From Cornus controversa (taxonomy: Eukaryota > Streptophyta > Magnoliopsida > Cornales > Cornaceae): a stretch of DNA of 64,000 nt. Position numbers and translations under genes: made by a program. The DNA lies in contig CM048852.1 of NCBI GenBank assembly GCA_026545225.1, positions 15,956,146-16,020,145 of the forward strand. The letters are read 5' to 3'. Below are positions 1 through 11,340 of the stretch, in pieces (position 1 is the stretch's first letter; every line of letters starts with the position of its first letter). The notes beneath the pieces were generated by a model. It was not told where the DNA came from. It saw only the letters and a list, made by a program, of their open reading frames with translations, and ran no database searches.

Positions 1-2187
1 GATTTTTGTTAATTTTATTTTCTTAGTTTGTTTATTTGATTTTTTTTTAGATAGAATGTTTTGACATTATTTAAGGGATTAGTACCTTATGTAGGTGCAT
101 AACTTGCAATTTTTGAGTATGTTTTAAATTTTTGGAAACTGTGGATTAAATTAAGTGGTTTTAATCATGGTTTGCAATAACATGTTTTGGGGTGATTAAT
201 TTTAGTTTTCTTACATGCACAGACACACTAGCATAGTCTTATGGGGTATAAACTTTGGTTTTGAGTTATTGTGTTACATATACTTGATATTAATTAGTAT
301 CTCTTGAGAATGAGTACCGATGATGTGTTTTACTTGACTTCAATGAAAAAAAAAATATGTTGAAAGCAAATCAATTTGATCCTTTTCATGAGTAATCGGG
401 CCTCTATGCCTCAGGAAGCACGGAGTGTTCGTGTCAAAAGTGAAAGGGTGAGAAAAGATGAGCATTGGTTGTCTTGATTTGTAGCCTGACTGATTCGAGT
501 AATTAGGTCTTCGGGGTTTCTTTAAACCTAGTGCCCTAAAGCCATCTGGTTTTGGAGACACTGACTGAAAGCTTGCTACATGGATCTTTCAGAAAGCTTA
601 ATAGATCAAGACATTGCACAACTAATAAAGCAATGAATAAAAAATGATGAAAAAAATAGAAAAGTCATGTAATCATGTTTGGAAGTATGATTTCAATAAG
701 GGGAGCTAGTGAGTTGAAGGGGTATGTGCCTTAATATATTCAGAGCTAGGTTATGCTACATGAGAGAACTGCTAGTTCACTTTACACGAGGAAGCTAGAG
801 TTAGTTGCTTTGAGATATGTTGATGTGAATTATGTGTGGGGACCATTGCTTTGAATTATGGAATTTGAAAATTTGGAATTATTCTTGAATACAAGTTTGT
901 AACTATGTATTGTAATCTTCTTCTTGATTAATGTTGAAACAGAATTTTGAATGTTTGTGGGTAACATTTCTGGAAACCCTCACGAGACTATACTCGTCCA
1001 GTAGGGGGAACCTAGGGGTTCAAAGGCTTGTTGCATATGCTATATGCAATAGTTTCTCCCACGAAAGTGGAGTTGGATAGTTTAGTTAGTGTTTAGTAGT
1101 TTCTTTCTTTTAGTTTTGTTTTATTCTATTGCTAAGGGACTAGCAATATGTAAGTTTGGGGGTGTGATAGGCGTTGAATGTTACGCATTCTAGCCTCTTA
1201 ACTTATGTATTTTATTCTCTTAGTGATAGATTATTTGTTATTTTACTTCGTTTTAGTGTTTTATGTATTTTCAGGGCCTTAATGATTATTTCAGTTAAAA
1301 CCAGGCTTTTGGGCTTTTAAAGAAGACATCCAAGATGGTTAGATGAAGCCTACATCAAAGGGAACCTTTCAACCATTTATTTCAACTCAAATCAGCCCAA
1401 GGAAGAGGTCCAAGAGAATTACAGCTGCTTAAGAAGGTTTCGGGCTTAAAGCCCAAATCTGCGCATAATACAATTTTAATCCCATTTTGGAAAACAGACC
1501 AGAAGTCTTATTTCTAAGCCTCAAATTGACTTAATTTTTGCCTGGGGTTGAACGAAATTTGATTCTACACACTTTTGTATTTCACAAAAATTCTGTAAAT
1601 CGGACTTTTAGTGGGTCAAAAGTTGGGCCGAAGTCAGCAGGAAAAACCCACCTGATTAGTGCTGCGGGAAACCCTAATTAATTCCTAATTGGATTAGGAC
1701 TTTGGTGTATTCTCTTGGGGAATAAAGTGAAGACTTGGAGGCTGAGTTTGGGAGAGATTACAAAGATTGGAGAGTCTGAGAGGGCTGAGGAGAGAACAGA
1801 AACATATTCGCAGAGCCATTGGAGAACGAAGTCATACGCATAATTCATGAAGATGATGCCTTCTTCCTCAACAGTTGAAGCTTTTTCTTCTACCATGAGC
1901 GGCTAGTTCATCCACTAGGGTTTTGATGTAGCCCTAACAAAGCATCAATGGTTTGATTGTTTTAATTATTGGGGACCTTTATATACATACATAGATTATG
2001 TAATTTAGAGGATTCTTATTATAGAATTGAGCAATAAAAGTCTTGTAAATTCAGTTTCAATGATTTCTTATCTTGTCTTAGATATTTAGTTGTTGTTATT
2101 GAACTCAATCTCTCTTGTTTTCTGTGATCATGAGAGCGATTATTACACAATGGTAATCACTGAATATATCATTAAAAGCTTTGATGG
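1..2187 (+). mobile_element. Athila-type Gypsy element A, 3' end (cut by window start)
   Basis: This is the 3' non-coding interior, polypurine tract and truncated 3' LTR of an Athila-type element reading rightward. The tract AAGTTTGGGGGTG (1152-1164) is followed directly by the LTR start TGATAGGCGTTGAATG at 1165, the same terminus as the LTR edges at 3245 and 12845. The LTR runs to about 2187 and stops where the inverted partner begins, so roughly the last 450 bp present in the complete LTR at 11341-12845 are missing. No coding sequence of this copy is in the window. Short open frames here are antisense to the element and recur in the other copies. Confidence 0.8.
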
Positions 2188-2190
2188 TAT

Positions 2191-3245
2191 AGTATGGTTC
2201 ATCTTCTCTAGGCATAATCCATCAAAGGTTTTAATGATATATTCAGTGATTACCATTGTGTAATAATCGCTCTCATGATCACATAAAATAAGAGAGATTG
2301 AGTTCAATAACAACAACCAAATATCTAAGACAATATAAGAAATCATTGAAACTGAATTTACAAGACTTTTATTGCTCAATTCTATAATAAGAATATTCTA
2401 AATTACACAATCTATGCACGTATATAAAGGTCCCCAATAATTAAAGCAATCAAACCATTGATGCTTTGTTAGGGCTACATCAAAACCCTAGTGGATAAAC
2501 TAGCCGCTCATGGTAGAAGAAGAAGCTTCAACTGTTGAAGAAGAAGGCATCATCTTCATGCATTATGCGTATGACTTTGTTCTCCAATGGCTCTGCAAAT
2601 ATGTTTCTGTTCTCTTCTCAGCCCTCTCAGACTCTCCAATCTCTGTAATCTCTCCCAAACTCAGCCTCCAAGTCGTCACTTTATTCCCCAAGAGAATACA
2701 CCAAAGTCCTAATCCAATTAGGAATTAATTAGGTTTTCCCGCAGCACTAATCAGGTGGGTTTTTCTTGCTGATGTTCGGCCCAACTTTTGACCCACTAGA
2801 AGTCCGATTCACGGAATTTTCGTGAAATACGAAAGTGTGCAGAATCAAATTTCGTTCAACCATGTTTATAGATCAAGTCGATTTGAGGCTCGGAAATAAG
2901 ACTTCTGGTCCGTTTTCCAAAAACGGGATTAAAACTGTATTATGTGCAGATTTGGGCTTCAGGCCCGAAACCTTCTTAAGCAGCTATAATTCTCTTGGAC
3001 CTCTTCCTTGGGCTAATTTGAGTTGAAATAAATGGTTGAATAAATCTCTTTGATGTAGGCTTCCTCTAACCATCTTGGATATCTTCTTTTAAAAGCCCAA
3101 AAGCATGGTTTTAACTGAAATAATCATTAAGGCCCTGAAAATATAGAAAACACTAAAACAAAGTAAAATAACAAAATAATCTATCACTAAGAGAATAAAA
3201 TACATAAGTTAAGAGGCTAGAATGCGTAACATTCAACGCCTATCA
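2191..3245 (-). repeat. 3' LTR of element B, truncated
   Basis: On the minus strand it begins TGATAGGCGTTGAATG at 3245 and aligns with 12845-11793 of the 5' LTR. It ends at the palindrome centre, so it lacks about 450 bp of the R-U5 side. It carries the same 72-codon antisense open frame (2510-2728) as the two other LTR copies. Confidence 0.88.
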
Positions 3246-3258
3246 CACCCCCAAACTT
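3246..3258 (-). other. Polypurine tract of element B
   Basis: The minus strand reads AAGTTTGGGGGTG immediately before the LTR terminus TGATAGG. This is the normal place and composition for the plus-strand DNA primer of a Gypsy element. The same tract occurs at 1152-1164, and a close relative at 49381-49393. Confidence 0.8.
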
Positions 3259-4852
3259 AAATATTGCTAGTCCCTTAGGAATAGAATAAAACAAAACTAA
3301 AACAAAGAAACTACTAAACACTAACTACACAACCTAACTCCACTTTCGTGGGAGAAACGATTGCATTTAGCCTATGCAACAAGCCTTTAAACCCCTAGGT
3401 TCGCCTAATGGACGAGTATAGTCTCGTGAGGGTTTCTAGAAATGTTACCCACAAACATTCAAAATTCTGTTTCATCATTAATTCAAGAAGAAGATTACCA
3501 TACATAGTTACAAACTTGCATTCAAGAATAATTTCAAACTTTCAAATTCCATAATTCAAATCAATGGTCCCCACACATAATTCACATCAACATATCTCAA
3601 AATAATCAACTCTAGCTCCCTCGTGTAAAGTGAACTAGCAGTTCTCTCATGTAGCATAACCCAGCTCTGAATATATTAAGGCACATACCCTTCAACTCAC
3701 TAGCCCCCCTTATTGAAATCATACTTCCAAACATGAATATATGACTTTTTCATTTTTTTTCCATCATTTTTTTTTCATTGCTTTACTGGTTGTGCAATGT
3801 CTTGATTTATTAAACTTTCTGAAAGATCCAGGTAGCAAGCTTTCAGTCAGTGGCTCCCATACCAGATGGCTTTAGGGCACTAGGCTTAAAGATACCCCGA
3901 AGACCTAATTACTCGAATCAATCAGGCTACAAATCAAGACAACCAATGCTCATCTTTTCTCACCCTTTCACTTTTGACGCGAACACTCCGTGCTTCCTGA
4001 GGTATAGAGGCCCGGTTACTCATGAAAAGGATCAAATTGATTTGCTTATTCATCACTTTTTCTTTTTTTTTTCTTTTTTTTTTTATTGAAGTCAAGTAAA
4101 CACATCATCGGTACTCATTCTCAAGAAATACTAATTAATATCAAGCATATGTAACTCAATAATTCAAACCAAAGTTTATACCCCACAAGATTATGCTAGT
4201 GTGTTTGTGCATGTAAGGAAACTAAAATTAATCACCCCAAAGCATGTTAATGCAAACCATGATTAAAACCACTTAATTTAAACCACCGTTTCCAAAAATG
4301 TAAAACATACTCAAAAATTGCAAGTTAAGCACCTACATAAGGTATTAATCCCTTGAATAATGTCAAAACATTCTATCTAAAAACAAAACAAAATAAACAA
4401 ATAAAAAAATTAAGAAAATAAAATAAACAAAAATCCTAAAACAAGAAGAATTTCACACAAATTTTCCCCATACGCAATAAGCACAAAAATAGGCATCGCC
4501 TCACCCCCAAACTTAGACTATACATTGTCCTCAATGTACTACCAAAGCAAAACATAGAGAAGAGTAAGAACGATAGTACCAGGAATCCGAAGAGTAGTGG
4601 AAAGAAAGTAGAGCACACCAAGTTGGATGAAGGCAATGCAAGCACACCCCCAAACTTGGATGTTACAACATGTCAAAACAAACTACTATACCCCAAAGAT
4701 CAAGTGAAATAGTATGGGTGAAACTAAATATGAAAGAGAAATATCCTAAAAAAAAATGAATTTTTTTTTATAATAAAAATCTAACTATAGAAAGAAAAAT
4801 AAAAACTAAGAATAAAATAATAAAAAAAATACAAAAGATAGTTACCTTCCTG
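3259..4852 (-). other. Athila 3' non-coding spacer
   Basis: About 1.6 kb between the env-position ORF and the polypurine tract, AT-rich at 4040-4840. No element-sense gene is visible. An antisense frame at 3850-4089 (with DGFRALGLK and NTPCFLR) is matched in the left arm at 340-561 and, more distantly, in fragment D near 50000-50160. This suggests a conserved nucleotide segment in the family rather than a proven protein. Confidence 0.65.
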
Positions 4853-6076
4853 TCAAGGATGTGGTGGTGATTGAGCATTCGGATCCAAGTTTGCCTGGCG
4901 CATCAGTGCACGTAGCGTCCTCCTCATCTCTAGTTGGTCTTGGTGAGTTTCACGAAAGTGATCCGCCATCTCAGTCCTCATTGCTCCAAACTGTGTGGAT
5001 ACCTCTGTCTGTAGGGTGCCAAACTGGGTTGTCAACCCAGCAATCTGCCCCTCTAAATACTGATAATCATGGCCACCAGCTTGTGCATGCACCTCCTCTT
5101 CCTCTGCTTCCATCTCCTCTAGATCTTCCACCGGTGGTGGTATAGCTATATGTTCTCCTCCCTGGGCCAATCGAGACACTTCACCAGGCGCAGCTATGAC
5201 TCTTTCGTGCATATGAGATCGGCTCAAATTCCAGTCATGTGTGCCATAATGAAGATCACGTGGAAAAGCAAGCTCGTCCTCATGGACTGTATACCCCTGT
5301 GCAATAAGCAACTGATGAATGATAGTAGGGAATGAAAACTCCCAGTCACTTGCACTGTCCGGTGCCTTGGCCACAACCTTGGAATAGAACTTTTCCATCT
5401 GGCCCCAGACAATCTGTGGGAACGACAACCAATGCCCAAAATGTATGGCATATAAGGATCGAAAGAACTCTTGACGTCTCTCGATTTTATGTCCAATTGG
5501 ACATATATTCTTAAGTAGAACAGCATTAAGGAACCATAAGTGATTTGGCATAGAAGACTTGGAAGCTGCATTCCTTTTCGGCCTGGAAAATTGATTAGCA
5601 CACAAACGTGCAACCAAATTACCCACTGACAAATCGTTGGGTAGAGGAGTATAGATATGAGTCAAATCATCTGGGCACTCATGAGGACAACCCATGGCAA
5701 TAGCAATGGATGACATATCCACCTGAACTACTGTTCCATCTACTGAAGAAATAAGCACATCCCGCTCATCTGGTTTCGGCATTAAGTTCTGATAAAATAC
5801 CTTAACAAGCCTCGGGTAGATAGTAGAAGAGAGTGGAACAAAAATCGATGCTGACCGATGACGACGGATGTCAGAAATCCCCCATCGTGTTTTAGGAAAC
5901 ATACCATAGAGTTCGGCAATGTCAAACGTGGTTTCAAAGTTCAAAGCCCTTGGATGCCATCTCTCATGAATACCTTCTCAGCGAGATCTCGAAGAACTGG
6001 TTGTTGGATCAGGACTCACTCGGTGAGGATTGCGTGAACTTGAAGCACCTTGGTGACTTGCTCTCTTTGGTGCCAT
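4853..6076 (-). pseudogene. Athila env-position ORF (plant-transposon ORF1 type)
   Basis: The ATG at 6076 opens a frame (MAPKRASHQG) with one in-frame TGA near 5980, after which the same frame runs 363 codons to 4853. The body contains PKTRWGISDIRR, IYPRLVKVFY and GTVVQVDMSSIAIAMG, which resemble the plant-specific protein carried by Athila elements, often annotated as putative plant transposon protein or Athila ORF1. The C-terminal part is acidic (EEMEAEEEEVHA) and then predicted coiled coil. I see no signal peptide or transmembrane helix, so an envelope role is only positional. The function of this family is unknown. The TGA makes this copy a probable pseudogene. Confidence 0.7.
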
Positions 6077-6525
6077 AGAAATAGAAAAAGTTTGGTTGAG
6101 GAATTAAACCAAACGCTTGGCGTGCACAATAAAATTGTATCCTTCAACCTCCTCTTTCCGGTAATTTTTCCACCCAAATTGAACAATTAAATTCACCACT
6201 TTGATCCCTCAAACTTGGTCTTCAAAAGCCCTCAAAAAGATTTGCACAATTTCACCAAAGAAAAACTTCACTTACTTTGATGTTGAACTTGAAAAAGTGA
6301 GAGCTTCCTTTGAGAACTAGTGATTATCAATTCGGTTTTGATGTTGATGGTGATGATGATCAATGTTGAATACTTGTTTAATACTCACCAATTGAAGAAA
6401 ATAATTTCCCGGTTGAAGTAGGACTTGAATTGGAGCTCAAAGAGGTCAAGGATTCAAGTAGTATCAACAAAGGAGAGAGGGAGTCCATATATAGAACGGA
6501 TTCTTGGCCAGCCCACTTTTGGGCT

Positions 6526-6700
6526 TGGGCGATTGATCCCCCCAGCCATTGGCGATCGATTGCCCAGCTGGTGGTGGTCCTCCTTGAAAAACATCAAGGG
6601 GCGATCGATCCCCCTCCTGCTGGCCTGTTTAACCCTCCATCGCCCAAGGTCGACCGAGACTTGTTATTTTTGAGTCTCCATCGCCCAAGGTCGATCGAGA
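6526..6700. repeat. Cluster of CGATCGAT near-palindromes in element B
   Basis: Within 175 bp there are five related boxes: GGGCGATTGATCCCCC, GGCGATCGATTGCC, GGGCGATCGATCCCCC, CGCCCAAGGTCGACCGAG and CGCCCAAGGTCGATCGAG. Each is centred on a CGAT/ATCG core. The cluster lies between the pol tail and the env-position ORF. Comparable clusters occur in three other Gypsy families in this window. Confidence 0.6.
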
Positions 6701-6907
6701 GCATGTTTTTTCACCCGTCTTGAGTCCAAATACCTGGGTACACCTCTTGGCATCCTCCGGAAGCAACTTATACATCAAAAACTCAAAGAAAAAACATTAA
6801 AATGCAACTAGAATTGAAAGAAAACTTAAGAAAACTAAAACTAAAAATTAAAATCAAAGAAAACTAAAGCAATTAAGGGATAGAAATACATACAAAACCT
6901 ACAATTT

Positions 6908-8898
6908 AATGTCCATAGGAGACGATCAACTCTCCAAAGGGATTAAGTTGGGTAGACGGGATTCGTCAAGTCGACAGACTCTACGTCTCTTCTTGGCACA
7001 CATCCTTCCACACAATGCTTCAACCTTTGCCCATTTACTTTCATCTTACAAATTCCAAACAATTGTTCATCTAGAAATGAGTCTCAAATAGGTAATGCAT
7101 CGATCACCGGCTCAAACTCAATCCGAGATAAATGATCCGCAACCACATTCTCAGTCCCCTTTTTGTCTTTTATTTCTAAATTGAATTCTTGCAACAACAA
7201 AATCCATCGAATAAGATGCGGTTTGGTTTCTTTCTTCGCCAATAAATGTCTCAATGCTGCATGATCAGAGTAGACAACCACTTTGGACCCCAATAAATAA
7301 GAACGAAACTTCTCCAAGGTAAATACTACAGCTAGAAGCTCTTTCTCTGTGGTTGTATAATTGAGTTGGGCATCAGAGAGAGTCTTACTAGCGTAATAGA
7401 TGACATATGGTCGTTTCTCTTCTCTTTGTCCCAACACTGCTCCCACTGCATAATCAGAGGCATCACACATGATTTCAAAAGGTAGAGCCCATTTTGGAGA
7501 TTGCATGATTGGTGCAGAGAATAATAGAGACCGAAGCTTTTCAAAAGCTTGCACACATTCTTCATCAAAGATGAAGGGAACATCTTTAGATAAAAAATGG
7601 CACAATGGTCGAGCAATTTTACTGAAATCCTTGATGAATCTTCTATAGAACCTAGCATGGCCTAAGAAAGATCGAACTTGTCTTACCGAAGTTGGATGAG
7701 GCAGAGTTGCAATTAGGTCGATCTTTGCTTTATCAACTTCAATGCCTCTCTTTGAAACAATATGGCCCAAAACAATACCCTCTTTCACCATGAAATGGCT
7801 CTTCTCCCAACTAAGTACCAAATTACGTTCTCGGCACCTTTAAAGCACAAGTGATAAATTGCTCAAACAGTTTTCAAAGGATGATCCAAAAATAGAGAAG
7901 TCGTCCATTAACACCTCCAAGAATTTTTCCACCATGTCAGAAAAGATGGCCATCATACACATCTGGAATGTCACCAGAGCATTACATAATTCAAATGGCA
8001 TATGACGATAAGCAAAAGTACCAAAGGGACAAGTGAAAGTAGTCTTTTCTTGATCTTCTGGATCCATAGCCACTTGGTTATAACCAGAGTAGTCATCCAG
8101 AAAGCAATAATAGCTCTGACCCGCTAACCTTTCAAGTATTTGATCAATGAATGGAAGAGGGAAGTGATCCTTCCTTGTCATAGAATTGAGCTTTCTGTAA
8201 TCAATGCAAACTCGCCAAACTGTGGCAGTACGTTGTGGAACAAGCTCTCCCATAGAGTTAGGGACAATGGTAAGATCAGACTTCTTAGGAACCACTTGTG
8301 TTGGACTCACCCATGTGCTATCAGAAATTGGATAAATAATACATGCATCAAGTAACTTGACAACCTCTTGCTTTACCACTTCCTTCATGTTGGGGTTCAG
8401 TCTCCTCTGTGCCTCTCTAGTTGGCTTACATCCTTCTTCCAAATGGATTTTGTGCATGCCAATTGAGGGATCAATGCCCTTAAGATCAGCAACACTCCAC
8501 CCAATTGCTTCACGATGTTGATATAAGACCTCTACTAAGCGTTTCTCTTGACTTTTTGTCAGATCAGAGGCAATTATAACAGGAAGAATTTTCTGTGCCC
8601 CCAAAAATACATACTTTAACTTGCCAAGCAAAGGCTTCAACTCTAATGATAGAGGGGACTCCAATGAAGGCACTAGGGGAGTGCTAGAGAGAGAAGGTAG
8701 TGGCTCAATTAGAATTCTCCAAGGTGGAGTATTCTGAATAGCATCTAGTTCCAGCATAGAATGCACTTCTTCACACAACCCTTCATCATTAATTTTCTCA
8801 AAGTCATAAAGAGACTTACATACCTCCAGGGAGTTTCGAGATATAGAGGATGACACAAATTCCTCTACACATTCATCAATATCATCCATGCAGAACAC
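6908..8898 (-). pseudogene. Element B pol: RT and RNase H, integrase missing
   Basis: RT (8898-7840) includes [20 protein letters not shown] and the catalytic VLMDDFSIFG, so the aspartate pair is present. RNase H (7821-7084, same frame) has [27 protein letters not shown] and VADHLSR, keeping its acidic residues. One TAA separates the two at 7837-7839, where relatives have a lysine codon. After another stop at 7081 the frame reads into KMKVNGQRLKHCVEG and VDLTNPVY, the tail that normally follows integrase. Zinc-finger and DDE core are therefore deleted. The stretch linking protease to RT (about 8899-9099) is frameshifted. Confidence 0.85.
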
Positions 8899-9101
8899 AT
8901 CACTCTGATCTGGAGGGTGTTAGATAGCATTGAACACATTAAGCTTAACCTTCATGTTGCCAAATGAAATATCCATGATCCCCGACCTACAATTTTTGCA
9001 AGCATCAATGTAGCTAAGAAAGGTCGACCAAGCTTCACTGGAATGTGCCTTTTCGGATTATGAACCGGCTCAGTGTCAAGCACAATGAAATCAACAGGAA
9101 A

Positions 9102-11207
9102 TTAGAACTTGTCCACTTTAATGAGCACATCTTCTATGATTCCCCGGGGTTGCTTTGTTAATCTGTCTGCAAATTGCAATACCACCGAGGTAGGCTTCAA
9201 TTCTCCCAAGCCCAATTGTAAGTAGACTGAATAAGGTAGAAAATTCACACTTGCACCCAAATCAAGAAGAGCTTTATCCACACGGTGCTCCCCAATGATG
9301 CATGAGATAGTTGGGGCATCAGGATCTTTGTACTTGGGAGGAGTACACTGCTGAATTATAGAACTCACTTGTTGTGGCAGCATCACCTTCTTTGGCACAT
9401 GGCTTTTAGAACGCCTTTTCTGAGTGCACAAGTCCTTCAAAAATTTAGCATAAGGAGGAATTTGTCTGATGGCATCAAGGAGTGGCAAATTAATCTTCAC
9501 TTGTCGAAACACCTCCATCATGTCATGCAGTTTGTCCCCTTGCTTCCCCAATTTAGATGCTTCAAGGAAACGTTATGGGAAGGGAGCCTTGGGCTCATAA
9601 GGAATTTCAGCACTTGGACTTGTGGTCACTTTTTCTTCTTCTTTCTTCTCACCCACCTTATTATCAATTATTTTTCCACTCCTCAAAGTGGTAATGGCTT
9701 AAACTTGTTCATGGTGTGGGTTGCTTGTGGAAGCTTGCATCCCTCTTGGATTAGCAATTGGTTGACTAGGGAGCTTCCCTTCTTCTCTTCTACTCAATGA
9801 AGTAGCAAGCTGTCCAAACTGAGATTCCAGTTTGGCAATAGATTGAGAATGCGAGTGCACTAGCTGAACTGTAGATTGTACTGTTGTTGCGGTAGCTTGC
9901 ACTGTCTCTATAAGAGAATCAAGCTTGTCAAATTTGGACAAGGTAAGTGTCAGCTTGTCTTTAATAGTAGAAATTCTTTGGGCCATAGGACTTTGTGTTT
10001 GATATTGCTGTTGAGGTACAAAACTCCTAAGTTGATATGATGGTTGCATTGTTGCCCCTTAGTTACTGTAAGAAAAACCAGGATGATTCCTCCATGTAGG
10101 ATTGTAAGTATTACCTCGTGGAGGATTCATTGGTCCAGTGAATGTAGCTTGGACTTGCTCATGTTGAACATCAAAAAATTACCCCATTGAAGGACAATTG
10201 CTCACATTATGCACAGGACTAGAGCAAAATTCACAAGGGCCTAGTAAGGAAGAATTTGAAGTAGAAGGAGTTTGATTGGCAGCCATAATTGCTGCTACTT
10301 TCTGTGCAATTAGATTAATGTTAGTTGGCATAGCTTCTGAATCACCAACCTCAAAAATCCCATCGGTCTTCCTTGTAATGGCAGGTCTGCTAGAACGAGT
10401 AGAGGACACATGTTGTAGAGAGTTGTCACTAAGATTTTCAAATAAGGTCCATGCCTCTTCTTCACTCTTCAACATAAACGTACCTCCACAAGATGCATCA
10501 ACCATCTGTCTGTTGGCTTCTGTGAGCCCTTTATGAAAACTCTGCACTAGTTGCCACTTAGGAACTTGATGATGGGGACACTTCCTAAGAAGGTCCTTGA
10601 ATCTTTCCCATATCTCATAAAATTGTTCCCCCTCATGTTGGGAGAAACCAGTGATAGCACGTCTGAACTGATTGGTCTTCCCTATCGGAAAATACTTCTT
10701 GAGAAACTCATGTTGCATCTGAGTCCAAGTCGTGATAGAACCTACTGGTAGAGAATTGAACCAATACTTTGCTTTGTCTTTTAGAGAGAATGGAAAAAGT
10801 CTCATTCTGAAAGCATCTTCAGAGAAGTTGTGAATTTTGGTAGTTGAGCACACTTCAATGAAGTCATCCAGATGCTTGTAAGGGTATTCTTGAGTCAATC
10901 CAAAATAAGATGGTAGCATCTGAATAATGCTGGACTTGATCTCATAATTCTGTGTTGTGACATTAGGCAGTTGAAAACCTGCTGGTAAGGTATATGTCTC
11001 AAGAACATAGTTGTCCCTAAGCAATCTAGCTCTTTCTCCATCAGCATTCGGAACAAGGTTGTTATTCTTCTCTTCTGCCATGTCTTCAATTAACTCTTCC
11101 TCTTGCACAATAGTATCAACAGGGATGTTCCTCTGTTGGCTAAGAGTACGTTCAGGCTCAGGATCAAGAGGTATCAAAGGATCAGCTATGGAACGACGAC
11201 CTTGCAT
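9102..11207 (-). pseudogene. Element B gag-protease with in-frame stops
   Basis: A single frame from ATG 11207 to 9102 encodes gag and protease, interrupted by stops at 10176-10178, 10059-10061, 9696-9698 and 9573-9575 and closed by 9099-9101. Gag contains the retrotransposon-gag fold (FPFSLKDKAKYWFNSL, FLKKYFPIGKT, CPHHQVPKWQLVQSF) and a zinc knuckle CEFCSSPVHNVSNCP. Protease follows with LLDLGASVNFLPYS; the catalytic Asp is in DLGAS. Gag would form the particle and bind RNA, and protease would mature the polyprotein. The protein corresponds closely, in order and motifs, to the gag-protease of the element at 60378-63207. Confidence 0.87.
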
Positions 11208-11317
11208 ATATTAGCCAAAAGCACCTGAAAAGAAAACAAAAACAAAATATAAAAATTTCCTAAACTAAAAATCTAATTAAAATTAATTCTGTAAAATCCA
11301 ATCAATCAAATAGATAA

Positions 11318-11335
11318 TCCCCGGCAACGGCGCCA
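11318..11335 (-). other. Primer-binding site (tRNA-Asp type) of element B
   Basis: The minus strand reads TGGCGCCGTTGCCGGGGA, 5 nt downstream of the 5' LTR. It is complementary to the 3' end expected for plant tRNA-Asp, the usual primer of Athila elements. It fixes the inner LTR edge at 11341. Confidence 0.85.
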
Positions 11336-11340
11336 AAAAT

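Larger units (their letters stand above)
1..4434. repeat. Large inverted repeat (palindrome), about 2.2 kb per arm
   Basis: Positions 1-2187 are the near reverse complement of 2219-4434, with a 31-bp asymmetric spacer at 2188-2218. The arms are Athila 3' interiors plus truncated LTRs in opposite orientation. They differ at scattered substitutions and small indels, for example in homopolymer runs near 345 and 4060 and in the LTR open frames at 1678-1896 and 2510-2728, so they are not a simple mirror copy. The left arm starts at the window edge and may extend further. A transcript across the centre could fold into a long hairpin. Confidence 0.9.

Noticed and set aside
1-4434. Palindrome as an assembly artefact
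   Set aside because: The arms differ at many positions and have an asymmetric spacer, unlike a mirrored contig. Long reads would settle it.
4853-6076. Retroviral-type envelope protein
   Set aside because: It has the position of env, but no signal peptide or membrane helix is visible and the motifs fit the plant Athila ORF1 family.
11318-11335. tRNA gene (TGGCGCCGTTGCCGGGGA match to tRNA-Asp)
   Set aside because: Only the 18-nt 3' end is present, at the expected distance from an LTR. It is a primer site, and the same holds at 60094 and 53358.
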